A stretch of DNA of 64,000 bases. It comes from Flavobacterium johnsoniae (lineage in GTDB: Bacteria > Bacteroidota > Bacteroidia > Flavobacteriales > Flavobacteriaceae). This document shows positions 1-9,619 of this stretch, in pieces; the stretch's first letter is position 1, and every line of letters begins with the position of its first letter. The stretch is taken from contig NZ_CP103794.1 in assembly GCF_030388325.1 (NCBI RefSeq), positions 1,612,001-1,676,000 of the forward strand, given 5' to 3'. The notes below the pieces were generated by a model that was not told where the DNA came from, did no database searches, and saw only the letters and a list, made by a program, of their open reading frames with translations. The translations under genes were made by a program, and so were the position numbers.

Positions 1-569
1 GAAGACGGCTTAGAAGAATTTTTGTTTTTTATTTTTTGATCTTCTAAAATTACTTCACCGCTGATTCTATTTGTATGTTTTTCAGAATTTGCCGCGTTAT
101 CATGTTGTTTGGATGGCGGAGGTGGTGGAGGCGGAATATCAGACGTAGAATCATTTTTGCTAATTCTAGCTTTCCCGATAGGACTATCAAATTTAGATGA
201 ATCATTGGTAATTTCAACTTTTTGAATCTTTTGTTTAGTTCCATCTTTGCTTTGGCAACTAAACAGCGTTGTTCCCATTGCGACAAACAAAGCCAGCAAA
301 AACATTTTTCTGTAATGCGTTTGTGAATATAAAATATGGTTAGGAATTTGAATTGTAACAGAATCCAATTGCGATTTTCTAAATCTCCCGCAAATTTTGT
401 TATTTTGATTTTGAATAAAAAACTGCTGAATTTCCTCGGGCATCATAGAAGTAAAATCTACAACAGTTTTAGAACAGCTTAAACAAAAACGACCATTTTC
501 ATTTGGTGTCATTTTGTTCCAGTCTTCTTGGCATGGTTCAGGAATAGTAATTTTATGTTTTCTTTCCAT
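1..569 (-). CDS. Membrane protein with N-terminal Cys-rich domain, partial (C-terminus beyond window)
   Basis: An open frame on the minus strand starts with ATG at 569 and runs off the left edge with no stop, giving about 189 residues. The N-terminus begins MERKHKITIPEPCQEDW and contains FCLSC and later KICGRF, a set of cysteines that could bind metal. A hydrophobic segment (MFLLALFVAMGTTLF, about residues 89-103) follows, then a low-complexity linker with seven consecutive prolines. Similar N-termini in flavobacteria precede TonB-like or carboxypeptidase-regulatory-like C-terminal domains, but that part is outside the window, so no function is assigned. It is divergent from tadA, with 60 bp between the start codons. 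Confidence 0.75.
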   Translation of the reverse strand, partial: MERKHKITIPEPCQEDWNKMTPNENGRFCLSCSKTVVDFTSMMPEEIQQFFIQNQNNKICGRFRKSQLDSVTIQIPNHILYSQTHYRKMFLLALFVAMGTTLFSCQSKDGTKQKIQKVEITNDSSKFDSPIGKARISKNDSTSDIPPPPPPPSKQHDNAANSEKHTNRISGEVILEDQKIKNKNSSKPS

Positions 570-616
570 ATTCAAATTTCAAAATTTAAATGTACTAAAA
601 ATAAAGTGTAAAGTTT

Positions 617-624
617 TATTTTTG
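617..624 (+). promoter_or_regulatory. -7 box of tadA promoter, abutting the start codon
   Basis: TATTTTTG matches the Bacteroidota -7 consensus TAnnTTTG and lies only 5 bases before the tadA ATG at 630. No good -33 TTG was seen. If the box is used, transcription would start at or next to the start codon. Confidence 0.45.
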
Positions 625-629
625 TATTT

Positions 630-1073
630 ATGATAAATCCTTTTACAGACGAATATTTTATGAAAAAAGCTTTGCAGGAAGCTGAAATTGCTTTTGAAAG
701 AGGCGAAATTCCTGTTGGAGCTGTAATTGTTGTTGCCGATAAAATAATTGCAAGCAGTCATAATTTAACCGAATTATTAAATGACGTTACCGCACATGCT
801 GAAATGCAATCTATTACAGCGGCAGCTAATTTTTTGGGCGGAAAATATTTAAAAGATTGTACGCTTTATGTAACCCTCGAACCTTGCCAAATGTGTGCAG
901 GCGCTTTGTATTGGAGCCAGATTTCGAAAATCGTTTTTGGCGCACGCGACGAACAACGCGGTTTTCTAAATATGGGAACAAAATTGCATCCTAAAACGAC
1001 TGTTGTTTCTGGCGTAATGGCAAACGAAGCCGCTGATTTGATGAAACGGTTTTTTATTGAAAGACGTAAATAG
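630..1073 (+). CDS. tadA: tRNA-specific adenosine(34) deaminase
   Basis: The 147-residue product is a cytidine/deoxycytidylate deaminase-fold protein of normal TadA length. It converts A34 to inosine in the tRNA-Arg(ACG) anticodon. The zinc and catalytic motifs are intact: HAEMQ (His and catalytic Glu) and PCQMCAGAL (the two Cys ligands). The internal sequence GEIPVGAVIV is also typical of TadA rather than of free-nucleoside deaminases. The ATG at 630 is preceded closely by a TAnnTTTG box. It appears to be a single-gene unit. Confidence 0.95.
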   Translation: MINPFTDEYFMKKALQEAEIAFERGEIPVGAVIVVADKIIASSHNLTELLNDVTAHAEMQSITAAANFLGGKYLKDCTLYVTLEPCQMCAGALYWSQISKIVFGARDEQRGFLNMGTKLHPKTTVVSGVMANEAADLMKRFFIERRK

Positions 1074-1277
1074 CGCTATAGAAATAGCTTCACATTAAAT
1101 AGATAAAACATTCAAACTTCAACAGAAGTTAAATAATTATTACTAGAGAATTTTCTTCTTAAATAAATCAAAAAATACTTTACATTTATCACAATTTAAT
1201 TTGTAATTTGCTGTTATGGCTTTTAATAGTAATTCGATTAAAATTTTAGATTATTAACCCATTAACTCTAATTAAAG

Positions 1278-4200
1278 GTGAAAGTAAAAGGACTTATTCT
1301 CGCATTTTTTGTGTTTTTTATTTTTCAATCGTGCGGCAGAAAATCAGCAGCAGATTTCAACTCCGATTTTTCATTATTTAAAGATTACATAACCAGTTTT
1401 ACAGGCGGAATCGTTTCTGCTGATTCTGATATCCGAGTAGTTTTAGCTTTTGATAAAAACGATTGGAAACCAAATCAGGAACTTGACGATGATTTGTTTG
1501 ATATTTCGCCAAGTGTTCACGGAAAAGTCGTTGCGCTTTCAACCAATACATTAGCTTTCATTCCAGAGAAAAAACTAAAAGCAGGTACAGAATATCAGGT
1601 TACTTTAAACTTAGATAAACTAACGGCGATTCCGAAAGAGAAAGAAAAAGAGCTTTCTAAATTCAACTTTACGGTTAAAACGGTTAAACAGGATTTTACC
1701 ATAAATACTGGAGATATTCAATCGTACAGCAAAGAATATCAATATTTAAACTGCGTTTTAAAAACGGCAGATAATATTGATTTAGAAACCGCTCAAAAGC
1801 TGGTTGAAGCAAAACATAATGGAAATAATCTTAAAATTAAGTTTGAAAAAACAAACGGACCAGCAAAAGAATTCCGCTTTATAATTGACAGTATTCAGCG
1901 TCAGTCAGAAGCTTCAAACTTAGAGATTATTTATGATGGGAATGATTTTGATATTGATCAGAAAGGACAAATCGATTTTCCGATTACAAGCATCAACGAA
2001 TTTAAAGTTATAAAAGTTGAGGTTCCAGACGGAAACAATCAGCAGGTTTTAATTAATTTCTCTGAACCTTTAGAAAAAGGTCAGGATTTTGCAGGATTGG
2101 TTTCGATTCAAAACACCAATAATCTTAAGTTTTCTACACAAGGAAACTTACTAAAAGTATATTTTACGAATCAGAATGCGCCTAAAAAAGTAGAACCAGT
2201 GACAGTAGTTGCAGAAGAACAAGTTGCTGTTGCTGTAGATTCGGCTGCCGTTTTAGTTGATTCAGCCGCGGTTGCAGTTGATTCAGCCGCCGCAGTTGTA
2301 GAAGATGCTGTAGAATACGTTCCAGACGAAGAACCAGAACAAGTTGTGACTGGTGAATTATTATTGGAAGTCTTTCAAGGAATAGAAAGTCAGTACGGCA
2401 AAAAACTAGAAAACAATTACAGCGAAAAAATCTCTTTTGACCAGATAAAACCAAATGTTCGTTTTGTGAAAAACGGAACAATTCTGCCAAGTTCAAACAA
2501 TTTAAAACTAAATTTTGAAGCCGTAAATTTAAGTGCTGTTGATGTTAAAGTATATAAGATTTACAAAAACAATATTTTGCAGTTTCTTCAATACAACGAA
2601 CTAAACGGCGGACAGAATCTCAAAAAAGTAGCGCAGCCAATTGCCAAAACGACTTTAAATTTAAGGGAAAGCACGCTCGTAAATCTTTCTAAATGGAATA
2701 CATATGCTTTAGATTTATCTAAAATCATCAAACCAGAACCGGGAGCGATTTACAGAGTGGAGTTTGTCTATAAAAAGAAATATTCGCTTTATAAATGCGA
2801 AACATCAGACGATAATGAAACCGAATCTGAGGAAGAGGAAGTTGATGAAAATGACGTAAACTACAGTGGAAACTCTTACGACGATTACTATTATTATGAC
2901 GATTACGATTGGAGAGAAAGTCAAGATCCTTGTACAGGTTCTTACTATTACAATGCGAGAATTGCAACCAATATTTTAGCTTCAGATTTAGGAGTTATTG
3001 CTAAAAGAGGAGAAAATAAATCGTACTTGTTTGCTGTAAATAATATTGTTACAACAGAACCAGTTTCGAACGCTAGAGTTGATTTATACAATTTTCAACA
3101 GCAAAAAATTGCAACAGAAGCAACAAGCAGTGAAGGAATTGCATCTTTTCAATTAGACAAATTCGCTTATTTTGCCATTGTAACTTTAGGCGATCAATCG
3201 ACTTATGTGAAATTGGACGACGGACTTTCATTGTCTGTAAGTAATTTTGATGTTGCCGGAGAGACTTTACAAAAAGGGCTGAAAGGATTTATTTATGGAG
3301 AAAGAGGCGTTTGGCGTCCGGGAGATAATTTGTATTTATCTTTTATTTTGAATGATGTCGCGAATAAACTTCCGAAATCACATCCAATTAAATTCAGATT
3401 AAACGATCCGAATGGAAAAACGGTTTATCAAACGGTTCAAAAGACGAATGATTTAAATCATTACGCTTTTATAGTGCCAACCAATCCAGATGCACCAACA
3501 GGAAATTGGGAAGCAATGGTGAGCGTTGGTGGCGCAAAATTCTACAAAAGCATCAAGATTGAAACCATTAAACCAAATCGTTTAAAAATCAAAAATACAT
3601 TTAGCAGAAAAACACTTTCGGCTTCGTATCAAAATACAGACAATCTTGAAGTAACATGGCTTCATGGTGCAATTGCTAAGAATTTGAATGTAGAAATGCA
3701 GGCGAAATTCTCTCAACAAAGCACAACATTTAAAGGCTATGAAAAATATACTTTTGATGATTTGGCACGCCAATTCAGTACAGAAGAAATCAACATTTTC
3801 TCTGGAAAATTGAATGAAAGCGGAAAAGCGTCAGTAAATATTCAGCCAAGATTACAAGGTCAGGCACCGGGAATGTTGCGTGCTTCGTTCATTACAAAAG
3901 TTTATGAAGAAGGCGGTGATTTTAGTACAGATGTAATGTCAACAACTTATTCTCCGTACAAAACTTATGTTGGGATTAAAACGCCTGAGCTGAACAAATA
4001 TAGCATGCTTGAAACGAGAACAAACAATCGTTTTGATGTTGTAACGGTTGATGAAAACGGAAGACCAAAATCAGTTCGTAATCTCGAAGTAAGAGTTTAT
4101 AAAGTAGACTGGAGATGGTGGTGGGATTCTTCGAGCGATAATTTATCAAACTATAACTCATCGAATGCAACGACTTCATATAAAACATTTGTAATCAATA

Positions 4201-6965
4201 CGGATTCAAGCGGAAAAGGAAGTTTCCAATTTGCTTTGACAGACGAAGAATGGGGGCGTTATTTAATTCGTGTTGCCGATCAGCAAGATGGTCATGCGAC
4301 ATCTTTAACAGTAAATATAGACTGGCCAATCTGGTCTGGAAAAACACGTAATAGAGATGCTTCCACGGCCAATATGTTGGTTTTTTCTACAGATAAAAAG
4401 AATTATGCGGTGGGAGAAAAAGCGCAGATTTCTTTTCCTTCAAGTGAAGGCGGGCGCGCTTTAATTTCAATAGAAAACGGATCAAGAGTCGTACAGACTA
4501 TTTGGGCAGAAACTAAAAAAGGAGAAACGAAAGTTGAAGTTCCAATTACTGGAGCAATGGCACCAAACGTGTATTTCAATATTACCTTATTACAGCCTCA
4601 TGCTTCAACCAAAAATGATTCGCCAATTCGTATGTACGGAATTGTTCCAATCGAAGTGGTAGATAAAAATACTATTTTGGCACCGACAATAAATATGCCT
4701 GATGTATTAAGGCCAGAACAGCCGTTTATGGTTAAAGTTGGAGAAAAGTCAGGTAAAGAAATGACATACACAATTGCAGTTGTCGATGAAGGGCTTTTGG
4801 ATTTAACTCGTTTTAAAACACCAAACGCATGGGATAGTTTCTATGTGCGTGAAGCTTTAGGAGTAAAAACTTGGGACATTTATGATGATGTAATTGGCGC
4901 TTACGGCGGAAAAATAAATCAAATTTTTAGTATCGGAGGTGATCAGGATTTAGGTGGAGGAAAAGCTAAAAAAGCCAACCGTTTTAAACCAGTTGTATTG
5001 TATTATGGGCCATTTAAATTAGGAAAAGGAGAAACAAAATCTCATCAATTAAAATTACCTAAATATATTGGTTCTGTCAGAACTATGGTTGTGGCTGGAG
5101 ACGCGAATACAAGCGCTTATGGTAGTGTAGAAAAAGCAACACAAGTTAAGAGTCCGTTGATGGTTTTGGCTTCTCTGCCGAGAAAAATTTCGCCTTCAGA
5201 GAAAGTAACGCTTCCAGTTACTGTTTTTGCAACGGAGAGCAAAATCAAAAATGTTTCAATTCAAATCAAAACAAGCAACGGATTGAAAGTTATGGGAAGC
5301 GCAGTTCAAAGATTAAATTTTGCACAGCCCGATGAAAAAATGGCTTATTTTAATTTAGTTGTTGGATCTGCAACCGGAATTGCGAAAGTTCAAGTAATTG
5401 CAACATCTGGAAGTGAGAAATCTACTTATGATGTTGAAATCGACATGACGAATCCAAATCCAGTTACAAGTACTTTTACAGATGTTGTTTTAACGCCAAA
5501 TAGCACTAAAACAATTTCGTGGAAAACATTTGGAATTGCGGGAAGTAATAAAGCAAGATTAGAAGTTTCGTCAATGCCATCTATGAATTTGAACGGAAGA
5601 TTACAATTCTTAATTCAATATCCGCATGGTTGTGTCGAGCAGACTACTTCATCTGTTTTTCCACAATTGTATTTGGGCGATGTGGCAGATATTGATGCGA
5701 AACGTAAAGATTTAATTCAAAAAAATATTGCAGCAGGAATTGCCAGATTGGGTAATTTCCAATTATCAAATGGTGGAATGCCTTACTGGCAAGGAAATGC
5801 AATTGCAGACGATTGGGGAACTTCTTATGCAGGACATTTCTTGATTGAAGCAGAGAAAAAAGGATATGTACTGCCAATTAATTTCAAATCAAAATGGTTA
5901 GGTTATCAGCAAAAAGAAGCAAAACAATGGCGTTTTGAACCTAAATACGGAAATGATCTAGCTCAGGCTTATAGATTGTACACTTTAGCTTTAGCTGGAA
6001 ATGCCGATTTATCAGCAATGAATAGATTACGTGAAACAAAAGGTATTTCGAATGAAAGTATGCTTCGTCTGGCAGCAGCTTATGTTTTAGCAGGACAAAA
6101 ATCGGCTGGACAAAGTTTATTCTTGAAAACTAGTATTGATGGAAGTTCAGATGAATACAGCTATTACTATTATGGTTCAAGTGAAAGAAACAGAGCAATG
6201 GCTCTTGAAACAATGCTGCTTTTAGACCAAAAACAAAAAGCATTTGTGACAGCTTCTAAATTAGCTAAAGAAATGTCGGCAAATCAATGGATGAGTACGC
6301 AGACAACTGCTTACTGTCTATACGCAATGTCAAAATTTGCGGTAAGTAATGGTCCAAGAGGAATTAATATTCAGTTTAGTAAAAACGGAAAAGGAGAAAC
6401 TATAAACACAGGTAAATCGGTTGCAGATCGCAGTTTGTCTGTTGCTTCTGGAACAAATAGCATTACTTTGAAAAACAATAAAGCCAATACCGTTTATGTT
6501 CGTGTATTAAATACTGGAATATTGCCAATCGGACAAGAAAATGTTGTTCAAAGTGATGTTACGGCTTCAATTGTTTTCAAAAACAGAAAAGGAAGTGTAA
6601 TCAATGTTTCAAGAATCAATCAGGGAACTGAGTTTGTAGCTGAGGTTACAATTAAAAACCAAAGAGGAGAAAGTGTTCAGAACGTTGCACTATCGCAAAT
6701 TCTGCCTTCAGGTTTTGAAATTGTAAATACTCGTTTCACAGATTATGGAGACGCCGTAAACAATATCGCTGATTATATTGATATTCGAGACGACAGAACT
6801 AATTTCTATTTTGGAATGAAAGCTAGAGAAACAAAAATTTTCCGAATTCTGTTAAACGCATCGTATTTAGGAAACTATTATTTACCTGGATTGCAATGCG
6901 AAGCAATGTATGATAATACATTCTTAGCCAGAACAAAAGGATTTTGGGTTGAGGTGGTGAAATAA
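1278..6965 (+). CDS. Alpha-2-macroglobulin family lipoprotein
   Basis: The 1895-residue protein belongs to the large bacterial alpha-2-macroglobulin family (YfhM/MG2-type), thought to trap foreign proteases in the periplasm. The start is GTG at 1278. The N-terminus has a lipobox (FIFQSC), so the protein should be a lipoprotein. The thioester motif is present as YPHGCVEQTT with Cys1452, in the CxEQ form of bacterial members, followed by an alpha-helical thioester domain and a C-terminal receptor-like domain. Two unusual insertions are seen: three copies of a VDSAAV-like repeat (about residues 320-340) and an acidic Tyr-rich stretch (about residues 510-555). pbpC follows directly, which is the classic pairing for this family. 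Confidence 0.93.
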   Translation: MKVKGLILAFFVFFIFQSCGRKSAADFNSDFSLFKDYITSFTGGIVSADSDIRVVLAFDKNDWKPNQELDDDLFDISPSVHGKVVALSTNTLAFIPEKKLKAGTEYQVTLNLDKLTAIPKEKEKELSKFNFTVKTVKQDFTINTGDIQSYSKEYQYLNCVLKTADNIDLETAQKLVEAKHNGNNLKIKFEKTNGPAKEFRFIIDSIQRQSEASNLEIIYDGNDFDIDQKGQIDFPITSINEFKVIKVEVPDGNNQQVLINFSEPLEKGQDFAGLVSIQNTNNLKFSTQGNLLKVYFTNQNAPKKVEPVTVVAEEQVAVAVDSAAVLVDSAAVAVDSAAAVVEDAVEYVPDEEPEQVVTGELLLEVFQGIESQYGKKLENNYSEKISFDQIKPNVRFVKNGTILPSSNNLKLNFEAVNLSAVDVKVYKIYKNNILQFLQYNELNGGQNLKKVAQPIAKTTLNLRESTLVNLSKWNTYALDLSKIIKPEPGAIYRVEFVYKKKYSLYKCETSDDNETESEEEEVDENDVNYSGNSYDDYYYYDDYDWRESQDPCTGSYYYNARIATNILASDLGVIAKRGENKSYLFAVNNIVTTEPVSNARVDLYNFQQQKIATEATSSEGIASFQLDKFAYFAIVTLGDQSTYVKLDDGLSLSVSNFDVAGETLQKGLKGFIYGERGVWRPGDNLYLSFILNDVANKLPKSHPIKFRLNDPNGKTVYQTVQKTNDLNHYAFIVPTNPDAPTGNWEAMVSVGGAKFYKSIKIETIKPNRLKIKNTFSRKTLSASYQNTDNLEVTWLHGAIAKNLNVEMQAKFSQQSTTFKGYEKYTFDDLARQFSTEEINIFSGKLNESGKASVNIQPRLQGQAPGMLRASFITKVYEEGGDFSTDVMSTTYSPYKTYVGIKTPELNKYSMLETRTNNRFDVVTVDENGRPKSVRNLEVRVYKVDWRWWWDSSSDNLSNYNSSNATTSYKTFVINTDSSGKGSFQFALTDEEWGRYLIRVADQQDGHATSLTVNIDWPIWSGKTRNRDASTANMLVFSTDKKNYAVGEKAQISFPSSEGGRALISIENGSRVVQTIWAETKKGETKVEVPITGAMAPNVYFNITLLQPHASTKNDSPIRMYGIVPIEVVDKNTILAPTINMPDVLRPEQPFMVKVGEKSGKEMTYTIAVVDEGLLDLTRFKTPNAWDSFYVREALGVKTWDIYDDVIGAYGGKINQIFSIGGDQDLGGGKAKKANRFKPVVLYYGPFKLGKGETKSHQLKLPKYIGSVRTMVVAGDANTSAYGSVEKATQVKSPLMVLASLPRKISPSEKVTLPVTVFATESKIKNVSIQIKTSNGLKVMGSAVQRLNFAQPDEKMAYFNLVVGSATGIAKVQVIATSGSEKSTYDVEIDMTNPNPVTSTFTDVVLTPNSTKTISWKTFGIAGSNKARLEVSSMPSMNLNGRLQFLIQYPHGCVEQTTSSVFPQLYLGDVADIDAKRKDLIQKNIAAGIARLGNFQLSNGGMPYWQGNAIADDWGTSYAGHFLIEAEKKGYVLPINFKSKWLGYQQKEAKQWRFEPKYGNDLAQAYRLYTLALAGNADLSAMNRLRETKGISNESMLRLAAAYVLAGQKSAGQSLFLKTSIDGSSDEYSYYYYGSSERNRAMALETMLLLDQKQKAFVTASKLAKEMSANQWMSTQTTAYCLYAMSKFAVSNGPRGINIQFSKNGKGETINTGKSVADRSLSVASGTNSITLKNNKANTVYVRVLNTGILPIGQENVVQSDVTASIVFKNRKGSVINVSRINQGTEFVAEVTIKNQRGESVQNVALSQILPSGFEIVNTRFTDYGDAVNNIADYIDIRDDRTNFYFGMKARETKIFRILLNASYLGNYYLPGLQCEAMYDNTFLARTKGFWVEVVK

Positions 6966-6980
6966 ATTTATTAGCCATAC

Positions 6981-7092
6981 ATTATAAAGATTAACACAGA
7001 TTCTAAAAAAAATCCTTTTAATCTTTATAATCTGTGGCTAAAAAAAACTTAGCGAACTTTGCGTTTACTTAGCGCCTTTGCGGTTAAAAAAA
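6981..7092. repeat. Flavobacterial intergenic repeat upstream of pbpC
   Basis: The stretch contains inverted segments (ATTATAAAGATTAACACAG against AATCTTTATAATCTGTG) followed by the motif ACTTTGCG and CCTTTGCGGTTAAA. I recognise this as a type of repeat common between Flavobacterium genes. It runs into the first in-frame TTG of the pbpC reading frame, which argues against that TTG as the start. Confidence 0.6.
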
Positions 7093-7098
7093 CGAGCA

Positions 7099-9474
7099 TT
7101 GAAAAATAAATTAAAAGCGTTTTTCCAACGCATCATAAATTGGATTAAAAGAAATAAAATAAAATCAGCAATTGCATTTTTGCTCTTGCTGATTTACTAT
7201 TTTTCGATACCTCGAACTTTATTCAAAGAACCTTATTCAACAGTAATAGAAAGCAAAGAAGGAGAACTTCTAGGAGCTAAAATCGCGGGTGACGGACAAT
7301 GGCGTTTTCCGGCGCAAGACAGCGTTCCGGATAAATTCAAGAAATGTATCGTTTATTTTGAAGACGAATATTTCTACCAACACCCCGGTTTTAATCCGGT
7401 AGCAATGGTAAATGCTTTTAAACAAAACCGAAAAGCGGGAAAAGTTGTTAGAGGCGGAAGTACGTTGACGCAACAAGTAATTAGACTTTCCCGAAAAGGA
7501 AAAAACAGAACCTATTTTGAAAAGCTAATTGAAATTATTCTCGCTACGAGACTAGAATTAGGGTATTCTAAAAATGAAATTCTTGAAATGTACGCTGCTC
7601 ATGCGCCATTTGGAGGAAATGTAGTTGGATTAGAAATGGCTTCGTGGCGTTATTTTGGAGTGCAATCCAATCAATTATCTTGGGCAGAAAATGCTGTTTT
7701 GGCCGTTTTGCCTAATGCGCCAAGTTTGATTTATCCTGGGAAAAACCAAATAAAATTATTAAACAAACGAAACCGACTTTTATTGAAACTGCATCAGGAA
7801 GGTATAATTGATAAACAAACTTACGAACTTTCAATAGAAGAACCTTTGCCTCAAAAACCATATGATCTTCCTCAAATTGCACCACATTTATTGCAGAGAG
7901 TGGCTAAAAATGAAGAAGGAACAAGGGTAAAAACTACAATTGATTATGCCTTGCAAAATCGTGTAAATCAAATTGCCAGATATTATTACAATCAATACAA
8001 GCAGAATGAAGTTCATAATCTGGCGATTTTGGTAATAGATGTAAATAGCAGAAATGTAATGAGTTATGTTGGAAATTCTCCAGCAGATGCAGATTATCAA
8101 AAAGATGTTGATATTATCGATGCGCCAAGAAGTACAGGAAGTATTTTGAAACCTCTTTTGTATGGTGCGATGCTTGATGACGGCGAATTACTTCCTAATA
8201 CTTTGGTAGCTGATATTCCAACACAGATTTCAGGATATACGCCTCAAAACTTTAATTTAACATTTGATGGCGCTGTTCCTGCGCATCGTGCATTATCACG
8301 TTCTCTAAATATTCCTGCAGTTTTGATGCTTCAGGAATTTACGGTCAATAAATTTTATGAAGAGCTTCAAAAATTTAAATTAAAGAATATAAATAAAACG
8401 CCAGATCATTATGGTTTGTCACTTATTTTGGGCGGAGCTGAAAGTAATTTGTGGGATTTATGCAGAACGTACGCTAATTTATCTTCAACATTAAATTATT
8501 ATACTAAAAATAAAAGTCAGTACAGAACAAATGAGTTCACAGAATTAAATTATAAAAACGATTTTAAGCCTGATTTTGGTTCAGAAACAAATCAGAAGAA
8601 TATTCTAGGCGCGGGATCAATTTGGTTAACGTATAACGCAATGGAAGAGGTGAATAGGCCAGAAGGAGACGAAGCTTGGAAGTTTTATGACAGTTCTTTA
8701 AAAATTGCATGGAAAACAGGAACAAGTTTCGGAAATCGTGATGCGTGGGCCATTGGAACAAATTCCAGATATGTAGTCGGAATTTGGGTTGGAAATGCAA
8801 CAGGCGAAGGTCGTCCAACATTAACAGGAGTTACAAGTGCTGCGCCAATTCTGTTCGATGTTTTTAATTTACTGCCGAGACAAAGATGGTTTGATACTCC
8901 GTATAAAGATTTAGCCGAGGTTGAGGTTTGTCGTTTAAGCGGTTATTTGGCGAAAGATAATTGTCCAAAAATCAAACAATGGATCACTAAAAAAGGAAAA
9001 TCAACTAAAGTTTGTCCGTATCATAAAACCATTCATTTAGATAAAACAGAACAATTTCAGGTTAATAGTAGTTGTGAAAGTATAGATAATATTGTGACCA
9101 AAAATTGGTTTGTTCTTCCTCCGGTTATGGCTTGGTATTACAAAAGTCAGCATATTGAATATTTGCCTTTACCGCCATTTAAAGAAGGATGCGAAGGAAC
9201 GCAAACCACTACGATGGATTTTATTTACCCAAAAGCGAATAGTAAAATTTATTTAACGAAAGATTTTAATAGCAACGTACAGCCCGTGATTTTGAAAGTG
9301 GCTTATTCTGAAAGAGATAAAGAATTATTCTGGTATGTTGATAATGTGTATAAAGCAACGACAAAAACCTTCCATGAATTGCCAATTACACCAACAACAG
9401 GAATTCATTATATTACGGTTATAGATGCTTCTGGAAATGAAATTAGAAGAAAAATAGAAATTGTTAGGGAATAA
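7099..9474 (+). CDS. pbpC: Penicillin-binding protein 1C (bifunctional transglycosylase/transpeptidase)
   Basis: This is a class A penicillin-binding protein of the 1C type, which polymerises and may cross-link peptidoglycan. Order: short cytoplasmic tail, one membrane helix (SAIAFLLLLIYYF), a GT51 transglycosylase domain with EDEYFYQHPG (catalytic Glu88 from this start) and RGGSTLTQQ, a transpeptidase domain with SILK (Ser348, Lys351), SLN and KTG (from Lys539), and a C-terminal BiPBP_C domain. The frame opens at TTG 7078, but that codon lies in an intergenic repeat, so TTG 7099 (LKNKLKAFF) is preferred; no ATG is nearby. It lies directly downstream of the alpha-2-macroglobulin gene, as in many bacteria. 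Confidence 0.93.
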   Translation: MKNKLKAFFQRIINWIKRNKIKSAIAFLLLLIYYFSIPRTLFKEPYSTVIESKEGELLGAKIAGDGQWRFPAQDSVPDKFKKCIVYFEDEYFYQHPGFNPVAMVNAFKQNRKAGKVVRGGSTLTQQVIRLSRKGKNRTYFEKLIEIILATRLELGYSKNEILEMYAAHAPFGGNVVGLEMASWRYFGVQSNQLSWAENAVLAVLPNAPSLIYPGKNQIKLLNKRNRLLLKLHQEGIIDKQTYELSIEEPLPQKPYDLPQIAPHLLQRVAKNEEGTRVKTTIDYALQNRVNQIARYYYNQYKQNEVHNLAILVIDVNSRNVMSYVGNSPADADYQKDVDIIDAPRSTGSILKPLLYGAMLDDGELLPNTLVADIPTQISGYTPQNFNLTFDGAVPAHRALSRSLNIPAVLMLQEFTVNKFYEELQKFKLKNINKTPDHYGLSLILGGAESNLWDLCRTYANLSSTLNYYTKNKSQYRTNEFTELNYKNDFKPDFGSETNQKNILGAGSIWLTYNAMEEVNRPEGDEAWKFYDSSLKIAWKTGTSFGNRDAWAIGTNSRYVVGIWVGNATGEGRPTLTGVTSAAPILFDVFNLLPRQRWFDTPYKDLAEVEVCRLSGYLAKDNCPKIKQWITKKGKSTKVCPYHKTIHLDKTEQFQVNSSCESIDNIVTKNWFVLPPVMAWYYKSQHIEYLPLPPFKEGCEGTQTTTMDFIYPKANSKIYLTKDFNSNVQPVILKVAYSERDKELFWYVDNVYKATTKTFHELPITPTTGIHYITVIDASGNEIRRKIEIVRE

Positions 9475-9482
9475 TAACGAAT

Positions 9483-9550
9483 TGTCAGGCTGAGCGAAGT
9501 CGAAGCCCACGTTCCAATTGGAGCGCACTTAAACTTCGCTCAGGAAGACA
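9483..9550. repeat. Inverted intergenic repeat, family A (copy 1)
   Basis: The outer sequence TGTCAGGCTGAGCGAAGTCG is mirrored by CTTCGCTCAGGAAGACA. A second copy lies at 16794-16861. The type is common between genes in flavobacteria. It sits between the convergent pbpC and rng genes. Confidence 0.65.
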
Positions 9551-9580
9551 ATAGTAAGTTCTCAGTCGCTGTAAACCACA

Positions 9581-9615
9581 AAAAAACCGCCAATCTTTCG
9601 AAAGGCGGTTTTTTG
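9581..9615. terminator. Bidirectional terminator between pbpC and rng
   Basis: A hairpin with stem AAAAAACCGCC / GGCGGTTTTTT has A and T tracts on both sides. It lies between two convergent genes and can serve both. Confidence 0.85.
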
Positions 9616-9619
9616 TTTT

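Noticed and set aside
50..286. 78-codon minus-strand frame at the left edge
   Set aside because: It is a different frame over the partial Cys-rich membrane protein gene, whose frame starts properly at 569 and stays open to the window edge.
2182..2496. 104-codon Leu/Gln-rich minus-strand frame
   Set aside because: Antisense shadow of the VDSAAV repeat in the alpha-2-macroglobulin gene.
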